Below, piece by piece: positions 22,886 to 30,902 of a stretch of 39,816 bases of DNA (its first letter is position 1; each line of letters starts with the position of its first letter). The stretch comes from a virus. The stretch is from positions 1 to 39,816 of IMG/VR virus record IMGVR_UViG_3300021354_000015; one strand, 5' to 3'. Below the pieces are notes generated by a model. It was given only the letters and a program-made list of their open reading frames with translations, was not told where the DNA came from and did no database searches. A program made the position numbers and the translations under genes.

Positions 22886-25203
22886 TATTGAACTCCAGTT
22901 ATTTTGCCATCAGGGCCACGCAATACAGTCTTAGGTTTATTTAAACTTTCTGACAATGCTGAAATCATTTGTGCTAATTGTGAATTACTATCAAATATAG
23001 CTTGTGTAACAGGCGCTAAAGGATGTTCTAAATGCTGCGCTTGTTCGATTGTGTCATCGTATGCTTGTTGACCATCATCTAAACCAGCAGAAATGCGTGT
23101 TTGTTCAATCTTTGCGCCATTGTTAACATAAGCTAACAATAAAGCAGTATTGCGTTCCATGTTCATTTTCATTTGCAATAACTTAGCTTCCATTTCTCTA
23201 TCAGAGTTATTCCTTTGTTCTTCTAGTTGGAATTTAAGCTGATTCTCTTGTGCTTGGTACTCTTGTTTAGCTTTCTCCAATTCCATTTCAGCTTGCAGTT
23301 TTTGCATCTCAATCTGTGCAGACATCTGCATTTCAGCCTGTTTAGCTTGGCTAGACGCTTGCATTTCTTGTTGTTTTAATTGTGCTTGCGCCTGAATCTT
23401 AGCTTGCTCACCTTGCATTTGCATTTGCATTTTTTGCACTTCTGGTGGCAATGGTTTAGGTTGTCCTTCAGACATCTTAGCTTGTTCTCTTAACTTATCA
23501 GCAGTTTCGTCAATAATGCCTTCTAATTGTTTTCCTGCTTTGAAGGCTGTTACACCAAACTTCAGCATTTCAATCGCCATAGGTGCAAGTTCAGGCTGTG
23601 CTTGAATCATTGGCACAGCTTGTTGAAAGAATGAACCTACAGCTTGCAAAAAAGCCATTCTATCTTGCTTTTCTTGTTGTTCATCTTGATAAATCATTGA
23701 ATCAGAAGTCACTTCAATACGGAAGTTCTTGCTGGCTTCATTACGCAACAACTCTAATGCTTGTGGAATTAACTGTTGGTCTTGTGGACTTAGTTGCATT
23801 GCACCAGAAATCTTGACAATCGTTTCATCTGTGAAGTGATTGCAGATAATCTGCGCTTTAATCGTTAATAAGCTAGTAGCAAAGTCAACTACTGCGTGTT
23901 GTTGGGTCTTTAAGCGACCCATAGCGTTGTTTGACTTGATAATTTGTGCGCCAAGCGTTTCATTAGGGTCAGTTTGACCACGCTGAATGTCAGCAATACC
24001 CATTAATTCATAGATTTGAGCTTTGACTTGTTCCATTGCTGTGTAGCAAGACTGCAATGCAGTAGCAAATGGGGTAATGTCAACTAAATCAATCGCACCT
24101 TTCATGCCTTGCTTTTCAGCAAATGCCATCCAGTTATGTACAGGTATTAAAGTGTTGTTTTCGCCTTCAGAAAATAAGCGTTGTAATTCGCTAGATGAAG
24201 CGTCATAGACACCACGCACTTTAAGGGCGTTGATTAAACCATCAATACGGTCACATAAAGCGTCTAGTTCTCTAGCTTGGTCTTGATATATAACAAAGTC
24301 AGGAATAGGCTCTAAAGAGTCTGTAGTGAGTGTTGCATATAGTGGTTTAGGGCAAGGCCAGAAGTTTTCAAGTTGTAAAGGGTCATCTCTTTCATCGAGA
24401 ATCTTGCCTAATGACTTGCTAATCCATAATACTTTGCCTGTTTCTTTGTCCCAGATTTCGTATATCAGCGCTTCATATACTCCATCATCATTTTTGTAAG
24501 ATTGTTTTAAATCATCAGGTTTTGTATCCAATGGGATTTTATAGCCTAATTCTTCGCCAAAACGCTCAACCAATGCCGAGCGTGACATATATACTCTGCG
24601 CCATACGGCTGTGACTTCTTCCCAGGTTCTAGCAATCGTATGTCCAAAATCTTTCCAATGGACATAATCAACAGGGCAACACTCATACTCAATGCGTTCT
24701 TGAGATTCGTTTTCAATACCGCTTTCTGTTTCAGCTTCATCACTATCTTCTGTGATTTCATAACCATCTTCAGGTTCATCAGCTTGTTCACCAACAATAT
24801 GCGGTTCATAACGAACCCAAGCCACACCACGACCACCCAATAAACGGTCAAGAACAGCGTTATTCATTGCTGCTTTGTAATCACCGTAATGTTCTAATTC
24901 AAACTCCAATGCTCGCTCTAGCATCATTGAAGCGACTCGCCCTATGGGGTCATTGTCCCTAAACCTACGGCTAACATCAGGTCTAGGAAGTCTAGCAAAG
25001 ATAGCTGGCTGGATGGTTTGAACATTAGACCAAAGAATATTAAATCTAGCATTAGGATTTCGGTCATAACGACTGTCATCCTTGTATTTCTTTACAATGC
25101 GGTCAACTCTGGCTTCCCAACGCTTGAAACTGCGTTCATACCCCATAATGGTTTTATACCAGTCCTCGTATGAGTGGTCTACAGTTGCTTTATCGTTTGC
25201 CAT
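22885..25203 (-). CDS. Portal protein (P22-like, large)
   Basis: A 772-aa protein with the podophage portal layout. The N-terminal part has NVQTIQPAIFARLPRPDVSRRFRDNDPIGRVASMMLERALEFEL (about 55-100), a mixed core follows, and from about 575 to 700 there is a very long Gln/Lys/Glu/Met coiled coil, like the barrel helix of P22 gp1. Portals form the dodecameric ring through which DNA is packaged and ejected. It follows TerL, as usual. The TAATG overlap with the adhesin gene shows that the late operon continues through the inserted genes. Confidence 0.85.
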   Translation of the reverse strand: MANDKATVDHSYEDWYKTIMGYERSFKRWEARVDRIVKKYKDDSRYDRNPNARFNILWSNVQTIQPAIFARLPRPDVSRRFRDNDPIGRVASMMLERALEFELEHYGDYKAAMNNAVLDRLLGGRGVAWVRYEPHIVGEQADEPEDGYEITEDSDEAETESGIENESQERIEYECCPVDYVHWKDFGHTIARTWEEVTAVWRRVYMSRSALVERFGEELGYKIPLDTKPDDLKQSYKNDDGVYEALIYEIWDKETGKVLWISKSLGKILDERDDPLQLENFWPCPKPLYATLTTDSLEPIPDFVIYQDQARELDALCDRIDGLINALKVRGVYDASSSELQRLFSEGENNTLIPVHNWMAFAEKQGMKGAIDLVDITPFATALQSCYTAMEQVKAQIYELMGIADIQRGQTDPNETLGAQIIKSNNAMGRLKTQQHAVVDFATSLLTIKAQIICNHFTDETIVKISGAMQLSPQDQQLIPQALELLRNEASKNFRIEVTSDSMIYQDEQQEKQDRMAFLQAVGSFFQQAVPMIQAQPELAPMAIEMLKFGVTAFKAGKQLEGIIDETADKLREQAKMSEGQPKPLPPEVQKMQMQMQGEQAKIQAQAQLKQQEMQASSQAKQAEMQMSAQIEMQKLQAEMELEKAKQEYQAQENQLKFQLEEQRNNSDREMEAKLLQMKMNMERNTALLLAYVNNGAKIEQTRISAGLDDGQQAYDDTIEQAQHLEHPLAPVTQAIFDSNSQLAQMISALSESLNKPKTVLRGPDGKITGVQ

Positions 25204-25257
25204 AGAGTTGCCTTAATCTTGAATAATTTGGCGAAATGTTGGTTTATTTTACCTTTT

Positions 25258-26604
25258 TTATATTCTATTGTCTGTTTTAACCTTGGTATCTTTCCAAAGG
25301 TCATTAAGAGATACATCCGTTTGACCAACAAACACACCTCTTATAGGTTCATCTGCCGTAACAATCTTTGCTTCATCTTTCCATACTATAGACAAGTACC
25401 TAAAGGCATCTGCACCATGAGAAGTCCAGTCATGTTTAGGCTTGTCTCTAAATGACTTTGAGTCTTCATCATATAAACGCTGGTACTGTCTTAAACACTC
25501 TATTCCATCTATTGTCTTATGGTCAAACCAAGTACGGGTAAGGGCTAGCCTTGATGCTTGAATACCGTCTTGCAAGGATAAGTTAGGGACTATCTTTAGG
25601 GTTTTTAAAGGAATCTTATCGCTTAGCTGCTCAATCACGCTTCGATTGCTTGATAAAGTCTTAGCCCTGGCGTCATGTGGTAGCCAATGAGTGCCGTAGG
25701 TATAGCCTCTCTCATCTTCCCTTGATTGTATGATTCCAGCGTAAAAGGCCACCGGCTGACCATTACTAGAGTGATAGTCTAAACATCTAATCTCCCCATG
25801 CACTACTTGAAACCACCATATCGCTGTGTCATCGCTATAGCCTAAGTCCCATGCGGTATGGACTGGGAATAAAGGGTCATATTCAATATCGGTGATTCTG
25901 TCTTGGTCAGTCAGTTGGCGCATCTCTTTACCATAGTAAGCGCCTAAGATAGCCGATTCAAAGTCACATTCAAACTCTTGCAAGTATTGGTCTTGGGTCA
26001 TTGTTTTGGCGGCATCGTCTAACTCCGATTGTTCCAGTAACCCTGTTTGACTTGCCCTTAAGACTTTGACATACCAGTCTTTATCTTGGGTTGCATTGTT
26101 GTAAACCTCCCAGAATGAATTATGGCCTTTAGGAGTGCCTATAAAGGTGCACCAGCCTTTTCTATCACTTAAAAGAGGTCTCAGCACAGCCCCAAAGATA
26201 GAGGGCTTCATATCTGCGTATTCATCTAAGACCACGCCATCCAAGTAAAGACCTCGGAGGGCATCAGGATTGTCCGCACCAAATAGCCTTATGCGTGCCC
26301 CATTGACTAATTCAACCCATAATTCTGACTGGTTGGCTTTAGCTAATACAGGCTGAGAGAAGCGGACTAAGTAATCCCAGGCGATTGTTTTACTTTGGGC
26401 ATAGTATGGACTGAGGTAAGCGTAGCGCCCATCTTCCTTGTCATCTATTAGCGCCCTATAAATTAAGTCGTTAATACACAATACAGTCTTACCGCACCGC
26501 CTATGCGCAACAATTACTGACCATCTTTGATGTCTATCGTGGAAGTCTTCAAAGACCTTTCGAGGACAATAGTCCATTTCTACTTCCAGGACTCTCTCTG
26601 TCAC
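25258..26604 (-). CDS. terL: Terminase large subunit
   Basis: About 448 aa. The ATPase motifs are AHRRCGKT (residues 33-40 from the chosen start) and VVLDE (124-128). The nuclease half begins with TAWDLGYSDDTAIWWF near residue 250, where the first Asp is a metal ligand. It drives DNA into the capsid and cuts the concatemer. I chose the GTG at 26604 because it overlaps the TerS stop as GTGA and follows GGAAG. A TTG at 26619 and an ATG at 26577 are alternatives. Confidence 0.92.
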   Translation of the reverse strand: MTERVLEVEMDYCPRKVFEDFHDRHQRWSVIVAHRRCGKTVLCINDLIYRALIDDKEDGRYAYLSPYYAQSKTIAWDYLVRFSQPVLAKANQSELWVELVNGARIRLFGADNPDALRGLYLDGVVLDEYADMKPSIFGAVLRPLLSDRKGWCTFIGTPKGHNSFWEVYNNATQDKDWYVKVLRASQTGLLEQSELDDAAKTMTQDQYLQEFECDFESAILGAYYGKEMRQLTDQDRITDIEYDPLFPVHTAWDLGYSDDTAIWWFQVVHGEIRCLDYHSSNGQPVAFYAGIIQSREDERGYTYGTHWLPHDARAKTLSSNRSVIEQLSDKIPLKTLKIVPNLSLQDGIQASRLALTRTWFDHKTIDGIECLRQYQRLYDEDSKSFRDKPKHDWTSHGADAFRYLSIVWKDEAKIVTADEPIRGVFVGQTDVSLNDLWKDTKVKTDNRI

Positions 26605-27008
26605 TCTGGGCGCTTCCAACTAATTACCATGCGCTGAGGGGCTGCCTCATCTCCTACGCTCTCAACTCTGGCAAGTTTAGGCAAGTGATACTCCATGACA
26701 GCTTGAAGCATAAGAAAGGCTTTCTCTGGATTAGGAGGGACTATCCACACAATATCGCCATTCTTGTCGTATCGGATACAGCCTTCCTTATCTGTCTTTG
26801 GTATTCCTGCGGCTACCTCTTCAAGCCAATGCTGCATACGAGGTGAGTTCTTATCTACAAATTTAGCAATGGCCTCTTTAGCTATGGCTGTGTGTTTATT
26901 GATTGCACCGACAGGGCGACCCTTTCCAGCATTAGGAGGCATACGCTTGGAGGGTTTAGCAAGTGAGCCATCTTCATTAATGGTCACAATATCAGACGAA
27001 TTTGTCAT
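26601..27008 (-). CDS. terS: Terminase small subunit candidate
   Basis: From the ATG at 27008 the protein is 135 aa (a TTG at 27038 would add ten). It has a basic N-terminal part with PPNAGKGRPVGAINKHTAIAKEAIAKFVDKN, typical of phage terminase small subunits with a helix-turn-helix, then a region ending in PEKAFLMLQAVMEYHLPKLARVE. It binds the packaging start site in the family. It is the first gene of the leftward late operon, right beside the divergent control region. Confidence 0.82.
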   Translation of the reverse strand: MTNSSDIVTINEDGSLAKPSKRMPPNAGKGRPVGAINKHTAIAKEAIAKFVDKNSPRMQHWLEEVAAGIPKTDKEGCIRYDKNGDIVWIVPPNPEKAFLMLQAVMEYHLPKLARVESVGDEAAPQRMVISWKRPE

Positions 27009-27038
27009 GTTTCTACAGCTTTCTATAACTTTCAGCAA

Positions 27039-27233
27039 TTAAGGAATTAATTAAACTCTAAGCCATTGATTCTATTGACTGCAATATATCATAAATTGGT
27101 AGTTATGATGCAAAACAACACTTTTTAATAATATTTAGTAATTTAAGGGTTTACCCTCTATTAAAGTATGTAGCAATAGACTACAGTCATGCTTAGCAGT
27201 AACGATTAACAGTCAACTAAAGGGGAAACTTAA
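27039..27233. promoter_or_regulatory. Divergent control region between late (-) and early (+) operons
   Basis: A 195-base AT-rich gap between divergently transcribed operons, so promoters must lie here for both. On the minus strand there is TATGAT (complement of 27088-27093) with only a poor -35. On the plus strand no pair of boxes is convincing. An inverted repeat AGGGT-TT-ACCCT at 27146-27157 could be an operator for one of the two HTH proteins. The gap ends with AAGGGGAAAC (27220-27229), the strongest example of the early ribosome motif. Confidence 0.55.
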
Positions 27234-27545
27234 ATGACTACTATCAAACAAGAAGCAGCACAAGAGCTAGGCAACATTCTAAGCACTATTCCAACAGACA
27301 CCATATATACAGTTATTCGTCATGTATCAGCATCAGGTATGCAAAGAGAAATCTCTGTAAAGATGATAGATGCTGGACGAATCATTCATCTTGATTACTT
27401 AGTCTCTACAGCTTTAGGTAGAAAGCTAGGTAAGCATGGAGGAATTGTAATAAAAGGCTGTGGCATGGATATGGGCTTTCATCTAGTAGAGAACATTAAT
27501 CATTGGTTCTCACCATCCAAGAAGTTTAGACAGGAGTGGATTTAA
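27234..27545 (+). CDS. Conserved early phage protein (VIRHVSASGMQREISV type)
   Basis: This 103-aa protein matches a widespread phage family of unknown function. The order TVIRHVSASGMQREI, then a hydrophobic core, then LG.KLGKHGGIVIKGCGMDMGFHLV is characteristic. No catalytic role is known for the family, although the conserved Cys-Gly-Met-Asp-Met stretch suggests a ligand or metal site. It leads the early rightward operon and its TAA overlaps the next ATG (TAATG). Confidence 0.75.
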   Translation: MTTIKQEAAQELGNILSTIPTDTIYTVIRHVSASGMQREISVKMIDAGRIIHLDYLVSTALGRKLGKHGGIVIKGCGMDMGFHLVENINHWFSPSKKFRQEWI

Positions 27546-27634
27546 TGAAGAATTGGCAAGCGGTTCTCATTTCTATTTTTTTGGGCGGATTTTTCTACTT
27601 TATTTGGTATCTAACCGCTATACATTACATTTAA
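27545..27634 (+). CDS. 29-aa single-span membrane peptide
   Basis: This tiny gene starts in a TAATG overlap and encodes MKNWQAVLISIFLGGFFYFIW..., which is one membrane helix with a basic start and a short tail (LTAIHYI). The overlap and the helix argue that it is translated. Its role is unknown, and small inner-membrane peptides of phages often block secondary infection. Confidence 0.5.
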   Translation: MKNWQAVLISIFLGGFFYFIWYLTAIHYI

Positions 27635-27657
27635 ACGCATTTAAAAGGGGATTTAGC

Positions 27658-27834
27658 ATGAAAAACACAGGTAAAAGCAGCACAGTAGCTACTCAATACA
27701 TATATCAGCGTATCCACGATATTTTAGATGTAGAGGATGTGATTGATGTTTCTTTCGAGCTTTCTAGGCTTATGGATGAGCTTGCACACAATTACAAGGT
27801 AGATACAGGCCGTTTAATAGGGGAGGATTTGTAA
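27658..27834 (+). CDS. 58-aa acidic early protein
   Basis: I choose the ATG at 27658, after AAAAGGGGATTTAGC. A longer frame from 27553 would cover the membrane peptide in another frame. The protein (MKNTGKSSTVATQYIYQRIHDILDVEDVIDVSFELSRLMDELAHNYKVD) is acidic and helical. TAATG joins it to the next gene. Function unknown. Confidence 0.6.
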   Translation: MKNTGKSSTVATQYIYQRIHDILDVEDVIDVSFELSRLMDELAHNYKVDTGRLIGEDL

Positions 27835-28019
27835 TGTTTACGATTGACCATGACGAAATGAATACTATCTACCATTTATTAGAGATAGCTAAAGACCATA
27901 TTCAGCAGAAAAGGGATACATCTGAAAGGTGGACTAAATATTTCGATTGTCAGGTTGATTCTATGCTTAAAGGCGTGGATTTAATTGACAGGCTTGAATC
28001 AGAATTTGCACAAGTTTAA
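27834..28019 (+). CDS. 61-aa helical early protein
   Basis: The 61 residues (MFTIDHDEMNTIYHLLEIAKDHIQQKRD...) appear to form two or three amphipathic helices. The start overlaps the previous stop (TAATG), and the stop runs into the GGGGG of the next ribosome site. No recognisable family. Confidence 0.55.
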   Translation: MFTIDHDEMNTIYHLLEIAKDHIQQKRDTSERWTKYFDCQVDSMLKGVDLIDRLESEFAQV

Positions 28020-28029
28020 GGGGGTAATT

Positions 28030-28176
28030 ATGAATAGCTTAAAAGTTCTAGAAAACAGCTTGTATTGGCAGCAAGTAGTATTGCAACAAAGTCACATCCC
28101 AGCCCAGAAAGACAGGGCTAGGGCAGCAATCGAGAAGTTATCAGCACAAATCAACGCAATCAAAAAGGGGAACTAA
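28030..28176 (+). CDS. 48-aa helical early protein
   Basis: A short protein with a helical body (LENSLYWQQVVLQQSHIPAQKDRARAAIEKLSAQINAIKK). The ATG at 28030 follows AAGGGGGTAATT. The composition (Gln, Ala, Lys) suggests helix pairing with a partner. The next gene starts one base after its stop. Confidence 0.55.
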   Translation: MNSLKVLENSLYWQQVVLQQSHIPAQKDRARAAIEKLSAQINAIKKGN

Positions 28177-28177
28177 C

Positions 28178-28447
28178 ATGACCACAGAAAAAACAGAAGT
28201 TAAAACAGTAAAACCAGCAACTCCAAAGAAAATTACACAGGTAAGTAAAGAGGATATTTACGCAGCAGCCCTCTATCAGACTTATGATGATTTTGATGAG
28301 ATGTTTGCAGTCCTTCGGTACATTATTGAGGATGTAGAGAAAGAGGATTTCAGCAAGTATCAAGTGAGAGGCGCTTTGAAGTCTTTACGCACTCTTATGA
28401 TAGCTAATCAGTCGATGATGATGGATTGTGCTGGGCTTGAATACTAA
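28178..28447 (+). CDS. 89-aa early protein, last of the rightward set
   Basis: The N-terminus is Lys/Thr-rich (TEKTEVKTVKPATPKKITQ), then an acidic helical domain (DIYAAALYQTYDDFDEMFAVLRYIIEDVEKEDFS). AAAAAGGGGAACTAAC precedes it. It ends 13 bases before a strong terminator, so it closes this transcript. No motif identified. Confidence 0.6.
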   Translation: MTTEKTEVKTVKPATPKKITQVSKEDIYAAALYQTYDDFDEMFAVLRYIIEDVEKEDFSKYQVRGALKSLRTLMIANQSMMMDCAGLEY

Positions 28448-28460
28448 CGATTAACTAACT

Positions 28461-28487
28461 AAGGGGGCTTGTCCCCCTTTTCTTTTT
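28461..28487 (+). terminator. Strong rho-independent terminator of the early rightward operon
   Basis: GGGGG (28463-28467), a five-base loop CTTGT, CCCCC (28473-28477), then TTTTCTTTTT. Flanking AA/TT pairs extend the stem to seven. It separates the 89-aa gene from the HTH regulator, which must therefore be read from its own start or by read-through. Confidence 0.9.
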
Positions 28488-28502
28488 GCGAGGAATTTTT
28501 CT

Positions 28503-28697
28503 ATGGTCTATGACCTGAAAGGGTGGCGCACATCCTTAAGCCTTACACAAGAGGGCGCAGCGAGTTTGCTAGGAGTCCATAGGGTTACATACACTAGATG
28601 GGAAACAGGGGCGCAGCCGCCCCCTAAATTGATTGGGATGGCCTGCCTATCTTTACGGGATATTTTAAAAAGCAGGGTTATACCCGAAGAAACCTGA
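28503..28697 (+). CDS. Small HTH (XRE/Cro-like) DNA-binding protein
   Basis: This 64-aa protein is almost all helix-turn-helix: GWRTSLSLTQEGAASLLGVHRVTYTRWETG (residues 7-36), the classic XRE pattern with Q16 and the recognition helix around HRVTYTRWE. It follows the terminator and a GAGGAATTTTTC ribosome site. The inverted repeats at its 3' end and just beyond (28674-28722) could be its binding sites or terminators for the facing operon. Target promoters are not known. Confidence 0.8.
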   Translation: MVYDLKGWRTSLSLTQEGAASLLGVHRVTYTRWETGAQPPPKLIGMACLSLRDILKSRVIPEET

Positions 28698-28722
28698 AGA
28701 AAAATCTAGGGTTATACCCTAG
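28674..28722 (-). terminator. Tandem GGGT-TAT-ACCC inverted repeats, probable terminators for the leftward operon
   Basis: Two related inverted repeats. AGGGTTATACCC at 28674-28685 overlaps the HTH stop region, and CTAGGGT-TAT-ACCCTAG at 28706-28722 has perfect 7-bp arms. On the minus strand each is followed by a T-run (ATTTTTCTT and TGCTTTTT), as expected of terminators for the leftward operon that ends at 28743. The same core also resembles the repeats at 27146 and 1641, so an operator role is an alternative. Confidence 0.6.
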
Positions 28723-28742
28723 CTAATCTGAAGAAATTTTAT

Positions 28743-28910
28743 TTAACCAACAATATCAGGGTCGTGGTATTTGTTCATAGCCTTAGACAATGCTTCTTTA
28801 CGCTTTAGTCTTTGATTAACCTTTTTATTGAGTATGTCAGTCTTACTATTAACTGTTTCTTCAGGCTTCTTTGTATTTGGGCGGCCTACTACAGACTTAT
28901 TAGTAAACAT
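28743..28910 (-). CDS. 55-aa basic small protein, end of leftward operon
   Basis: The protein (MFTNKSVVGRPNTKKPEET...QRLKRKEALSKAMNKYHDPDIVG) is basic. Its ATG overlaps the stop of the upstream gene as TAATG, which is the main evidence that it is real. The helical QRLKRKEALSKAMNKYHD half could bind nucleic acid. No known family recognised. Confidence 0.6.
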   Translation of the reverse strand: MFTNKSVVGRPNTKKPEETVNSKTDILNKKVNQRLKRKEALSKAMNKYHDPDIVG

Positions 28911-29146
28911 TACATTTCACCCATTTCAGCTTTTTTAGACTCTTTTTTAACATCTGTCTTTTCTTCGGCTGATTTCATGTGTTTAGCGTATTGTTCTTCT
29001 AATTTAGCCTTACGACTGCCTTTAGAGTGCGCCCGTTGTTCACTTAATGCGATTGCCAATGCTTGTTTCTTAGGTTTTCCTGCGGCAACTTCAGTTTTGT
29101 AGTTTTTACCTACACTTTGGGCTGACCCACTTTTATCCATTGGCAT
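28910..29146 (-). CDS. Small Lys/Glu-rich phage protein
   Basis: A 78-aa protein with MPMDKSGSAQSVGKNYKTEVAAGKPKKQALAIALSEQRAHSKG, a pattern that recurs in small phage proteins of unknown function (the PKKQALAIAL core in particular). It is highly charged and likely helical. CAGGAGAAATAATC is a strong ribosome site that overlaps the end of the nuclease gene. Confidence 0.65.
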   Translation of the reverse strand: MPMDKSGSAQSVGKNYKTEVAAGKPKKQALAIALSEQRAHSKGSRKAKLEEQYAKHMKSAEEKTDVKKESKKAEMGEM

Positions 29147-29148
29147 GA

Positions 29149-29436
29149 TTATTTCTCCTGTTTGTATGATTTTAGCAAATCTATTGCTTCTTGTTCATTA
29201 TTTACCCTAAATAAATCACCACCTTGCCAGCCAGCTATAAACTTTAACTGGTCAGGGGTAAAAACTTTATCTACGCCATCTTTTACTTCGATTAAAATAG
29301 TATGTCCTTCATAAGCGCATAATAGGTCGGGAATACCCTTACCTACCATGTGAAGAAGATATACATCAGCCCCATAATCTCGTAGTGCTTTTACAACAGA
29401 TGCTTGATTCTTATCAACTTTTTTAATATAAGACAT
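29149..29436 (-). CDS. VRR-NUC-type PD-(D/E)XK nuclease
   Basis: This 95-aa protein has the compact core GKGIPDLLCAYEGHTILIEVKDG, with Asp37, Glu50 and Lys52 as the expected metal and catalytic residues. Its size and motif spacing fit the VRR-NUC group. These nucleases act on branched or flap DNA and could resolve Holliday junctions before packaging. It is the first gene of the minus-strand part left of the metallophosphoesterase gene. The substrate is not shown by sequence. Confidence 0.8.
   Translation of the reverse strand: MSYIKKVDKNQASVVKALRDYGADVYLLHMVGKGIPDLLCAYEGHTILIEVKDGVDKVFTPDQLKFIAGWQGGDLFRVNNEQEAIDLLKSYKQEK
29404..29432 (+). promoter_or_regulatory. Good sigma70-like promoter for the metallophosphoesterase pair
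   Basis: TTGATT (29404-29409) and TATAAG (29427-29432) with a 17-base spacer, inside the 5' end of the nuclease gene on the other strand. It points to the plus-strand pair starting at 29478, giving a leader of about 40 bases. Both boxes are near consensus, making this one of the clearest promoters in the window. Confidence 0.6.
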
Positions 29437-29477
29437 AATTGTATGTTAGTGTTCTTTTACTTGTTAAGGGGAATTCA

Positions 29478-30431
29478 ATGTACCATTTAAGCGATGAAGA
29501 ATGGATTGCAGTCTGGAAAGAATGTGGTTCAGCCGTTGTAATGGCAACAAAAATAGGTGTTAGTCAGCGTTCAGTATATAACAGAAGAAGGTCAATAGAA
29601 GCAAGGCATAAGATTGAATTGCCTTCAGTAGATGACCAGCGTTTTGACCAATTAAAAAAGATAGCACAGACTACAGGACATACTCGTAGGGGTATGGATA
29701 TAGAAAAAGGCAGAGTCATCGTGTTTTCGGATGCACACTTTTGGCCTGACGATACCACCACAGCGTTTAAAGCACTCTTAGAGATGATTAAAGAGTTTAA
29801 GCCTACCGCAGTAGTCTGCAATGGTGATGCGCTTGATGGAGCTAATTTAAGCCGTTTCCCACGCCAAGATTGGAATAAAATACCAACTGTCAAAGAAGAA
29901 TTAGAAGCCTGTCAGTATTATCTAGGTGAAATTGAAGCAGTTTCTAAAGGTGCTAAATTGTTTTTTCCCCTAGGAAACCATGACCAGCGTTTAGAAATGT
30001 CTATTATTGCTAATCTTCCTACCTTTGAAGGTGTACATGGGACAAGTCTTAAAGACTATTTTCCTATGTGGCAGCCTTGCTGGTCATTTTGGGTAAATGA
30101 GGATACTTGCATTAAACATCGTTGGAAAGGTGGTTGGACTGGTGGTAGGAATAATGCAGTTAATTCGGGGGTCAACATGATTACGGGCCATACCCATGTC
30201 TTATCTTCCATACCATTTAATGATTACAACGGCACACGATGGGGTGTGCAAACTGGGACTTTAGCTGACCCTATGGGACAACAATTTGCCTATACTGAAG
30301 ATACTCCTAAAGACTGGAATAGCGGTTTTGTAATGCTATCGTTTGACCATAGCAAGATGCTTCAGCCTGAATTAATTCGTGTATGCGGTGAAAATAAAGT
30401 AGATTTCCGAGGAAAAATACATTGCGTTTAA
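29478..30431 (+). CDS. Calcineurin-like metallophosphoesterase with N-terminal HTH-like region
   Basis: A 317-aa protein (start at 29478, after TTAAGGGGAATTCA). The metal-binding motifs are all there: FSDAH (83-87), NGDALDG (115-121), GNHD (166-169) and GHTH (237-240). Residues 1-45 look like a winged or plain HTH (WIAVWKECGSAVVMATKIGVSQRSVYNRRRSIE). Family members are phosphodiesterases or nucleases acting with two metals. Phage relatives may process DNA ends or RNA. Opposite in strand to its neighbours. Confidence 0.85.
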   Translation: MYHLSDEEWIAVWKECGSAVVMATKIGVSQRSVYNRRRSIEARHKIELPSVDDQRFDQLKKIAQTTGHTRRGMDIEKGRVIVFSDAHFWPDDTTTAFKALLEMIKEFKPTAVVCNGDALDGANLSRFPRQDWNKIPTVKEELEACQYYLGEIEAVSKGAKLFFPLGNHDQRLEMSIIANLPTFEGVHGTSLKDYFPMWQPCWSFWVNEDTCIKHRWKGGWTGGRNNAVNSGVNMITGHTHVLSSIPFNDYNGTRWGVQTGTLADPMGQQFAYTEDTPKDWNSGFVMLSFDHSKMLQPELIRVCGENKVDFRGKIHCV

Positions 30432-30775
30432 ATTCAGAGGTTGTACGCAACCTTTATGCCTCTCTGTGTTGTTGTTATCCATTTACTAAGTGGAAAATGC
30501 CTTTACCAGAAGAAGTAGATTTTGTAATTACTTCTGACCTTGAAACAATGGGTACTTATTTATACGATACAGGGGAAGATTATGAGCATTGCATTACTAT
30601 ATCTTCTGCCAGATGCGGTCATTTCTATACAGTATTAACCACTTTAGCCCATGAATGTGTACACATGAGTTTTCATCGGCAAAAAGGTGATAAATGGATG
30701 CAACATGGCAAACCATTTAGGACTCGTTGCAAGATGGTGGCACACGAATTAGGGCTTGATGGGCTTGAGCTTTAA
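30422..30775 (+). CDS. SprT-like zinc metallopeptidase-like protein
   Basis: A 117-aa protein with LAHECVHMSFH, where H77-E78-xx-H81 matches the zinc protease motif HExxH, and a later RTRCKMVAHELG. The start is TTG at 30422 with GAGGAAA eight bases earlier, overlapping the phosphoesterase gene by ten bases. SprT-like proteins act on DNA-bound proteins, but no C-terminal zinc ribbon is present. The gene converges with the 61-aa gene on the other strand, overlapping it by 59 bases. Confidence 0.75.
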   Translation: MRLNSEVVRNLYASLCCCYPFTKWKMPLPEEVDFVITSDLETMGTYLYDTGEDYEHCITISSARCGHFYTVLTTLAHECVHMSFHRQKGDKWMQHGKPFRTRCKMVAHELGLDGLEL

Positions 30776-30902
30776 TTAACTTTTCTAATTCCCTAGCAAA
30801 TCTATAGCGTGTTTGCCATTCATTAGCGGAAGCAACGCCTCGTAATCCTAAAGAGTACCAAGCGTTTTCAATTTCTTCATCTGTCAACTCAGCACTATCC
30901 AT
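30717..30902 (-). CDS. 61-aa small early protein (LTDEEIENAW type)
   Basis: It matches a pattern common in short phage proteins: LTDEEI near the start, then W..RY.FAREL.KLI. It is translated as part of the minus-strand operon and overlaps both the 25-aa membrane peptide gene upstream and the convergent SprT-like gene. No function known. The sequence pattern and the chain of overlaps support it. Confidence 0.55.
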   Translation of the reverse strand: MDSAELTDEEIENAWYSLGLRGVASANEWQTRYRFARELEKLIKAQAHQALIRVPPSCNES

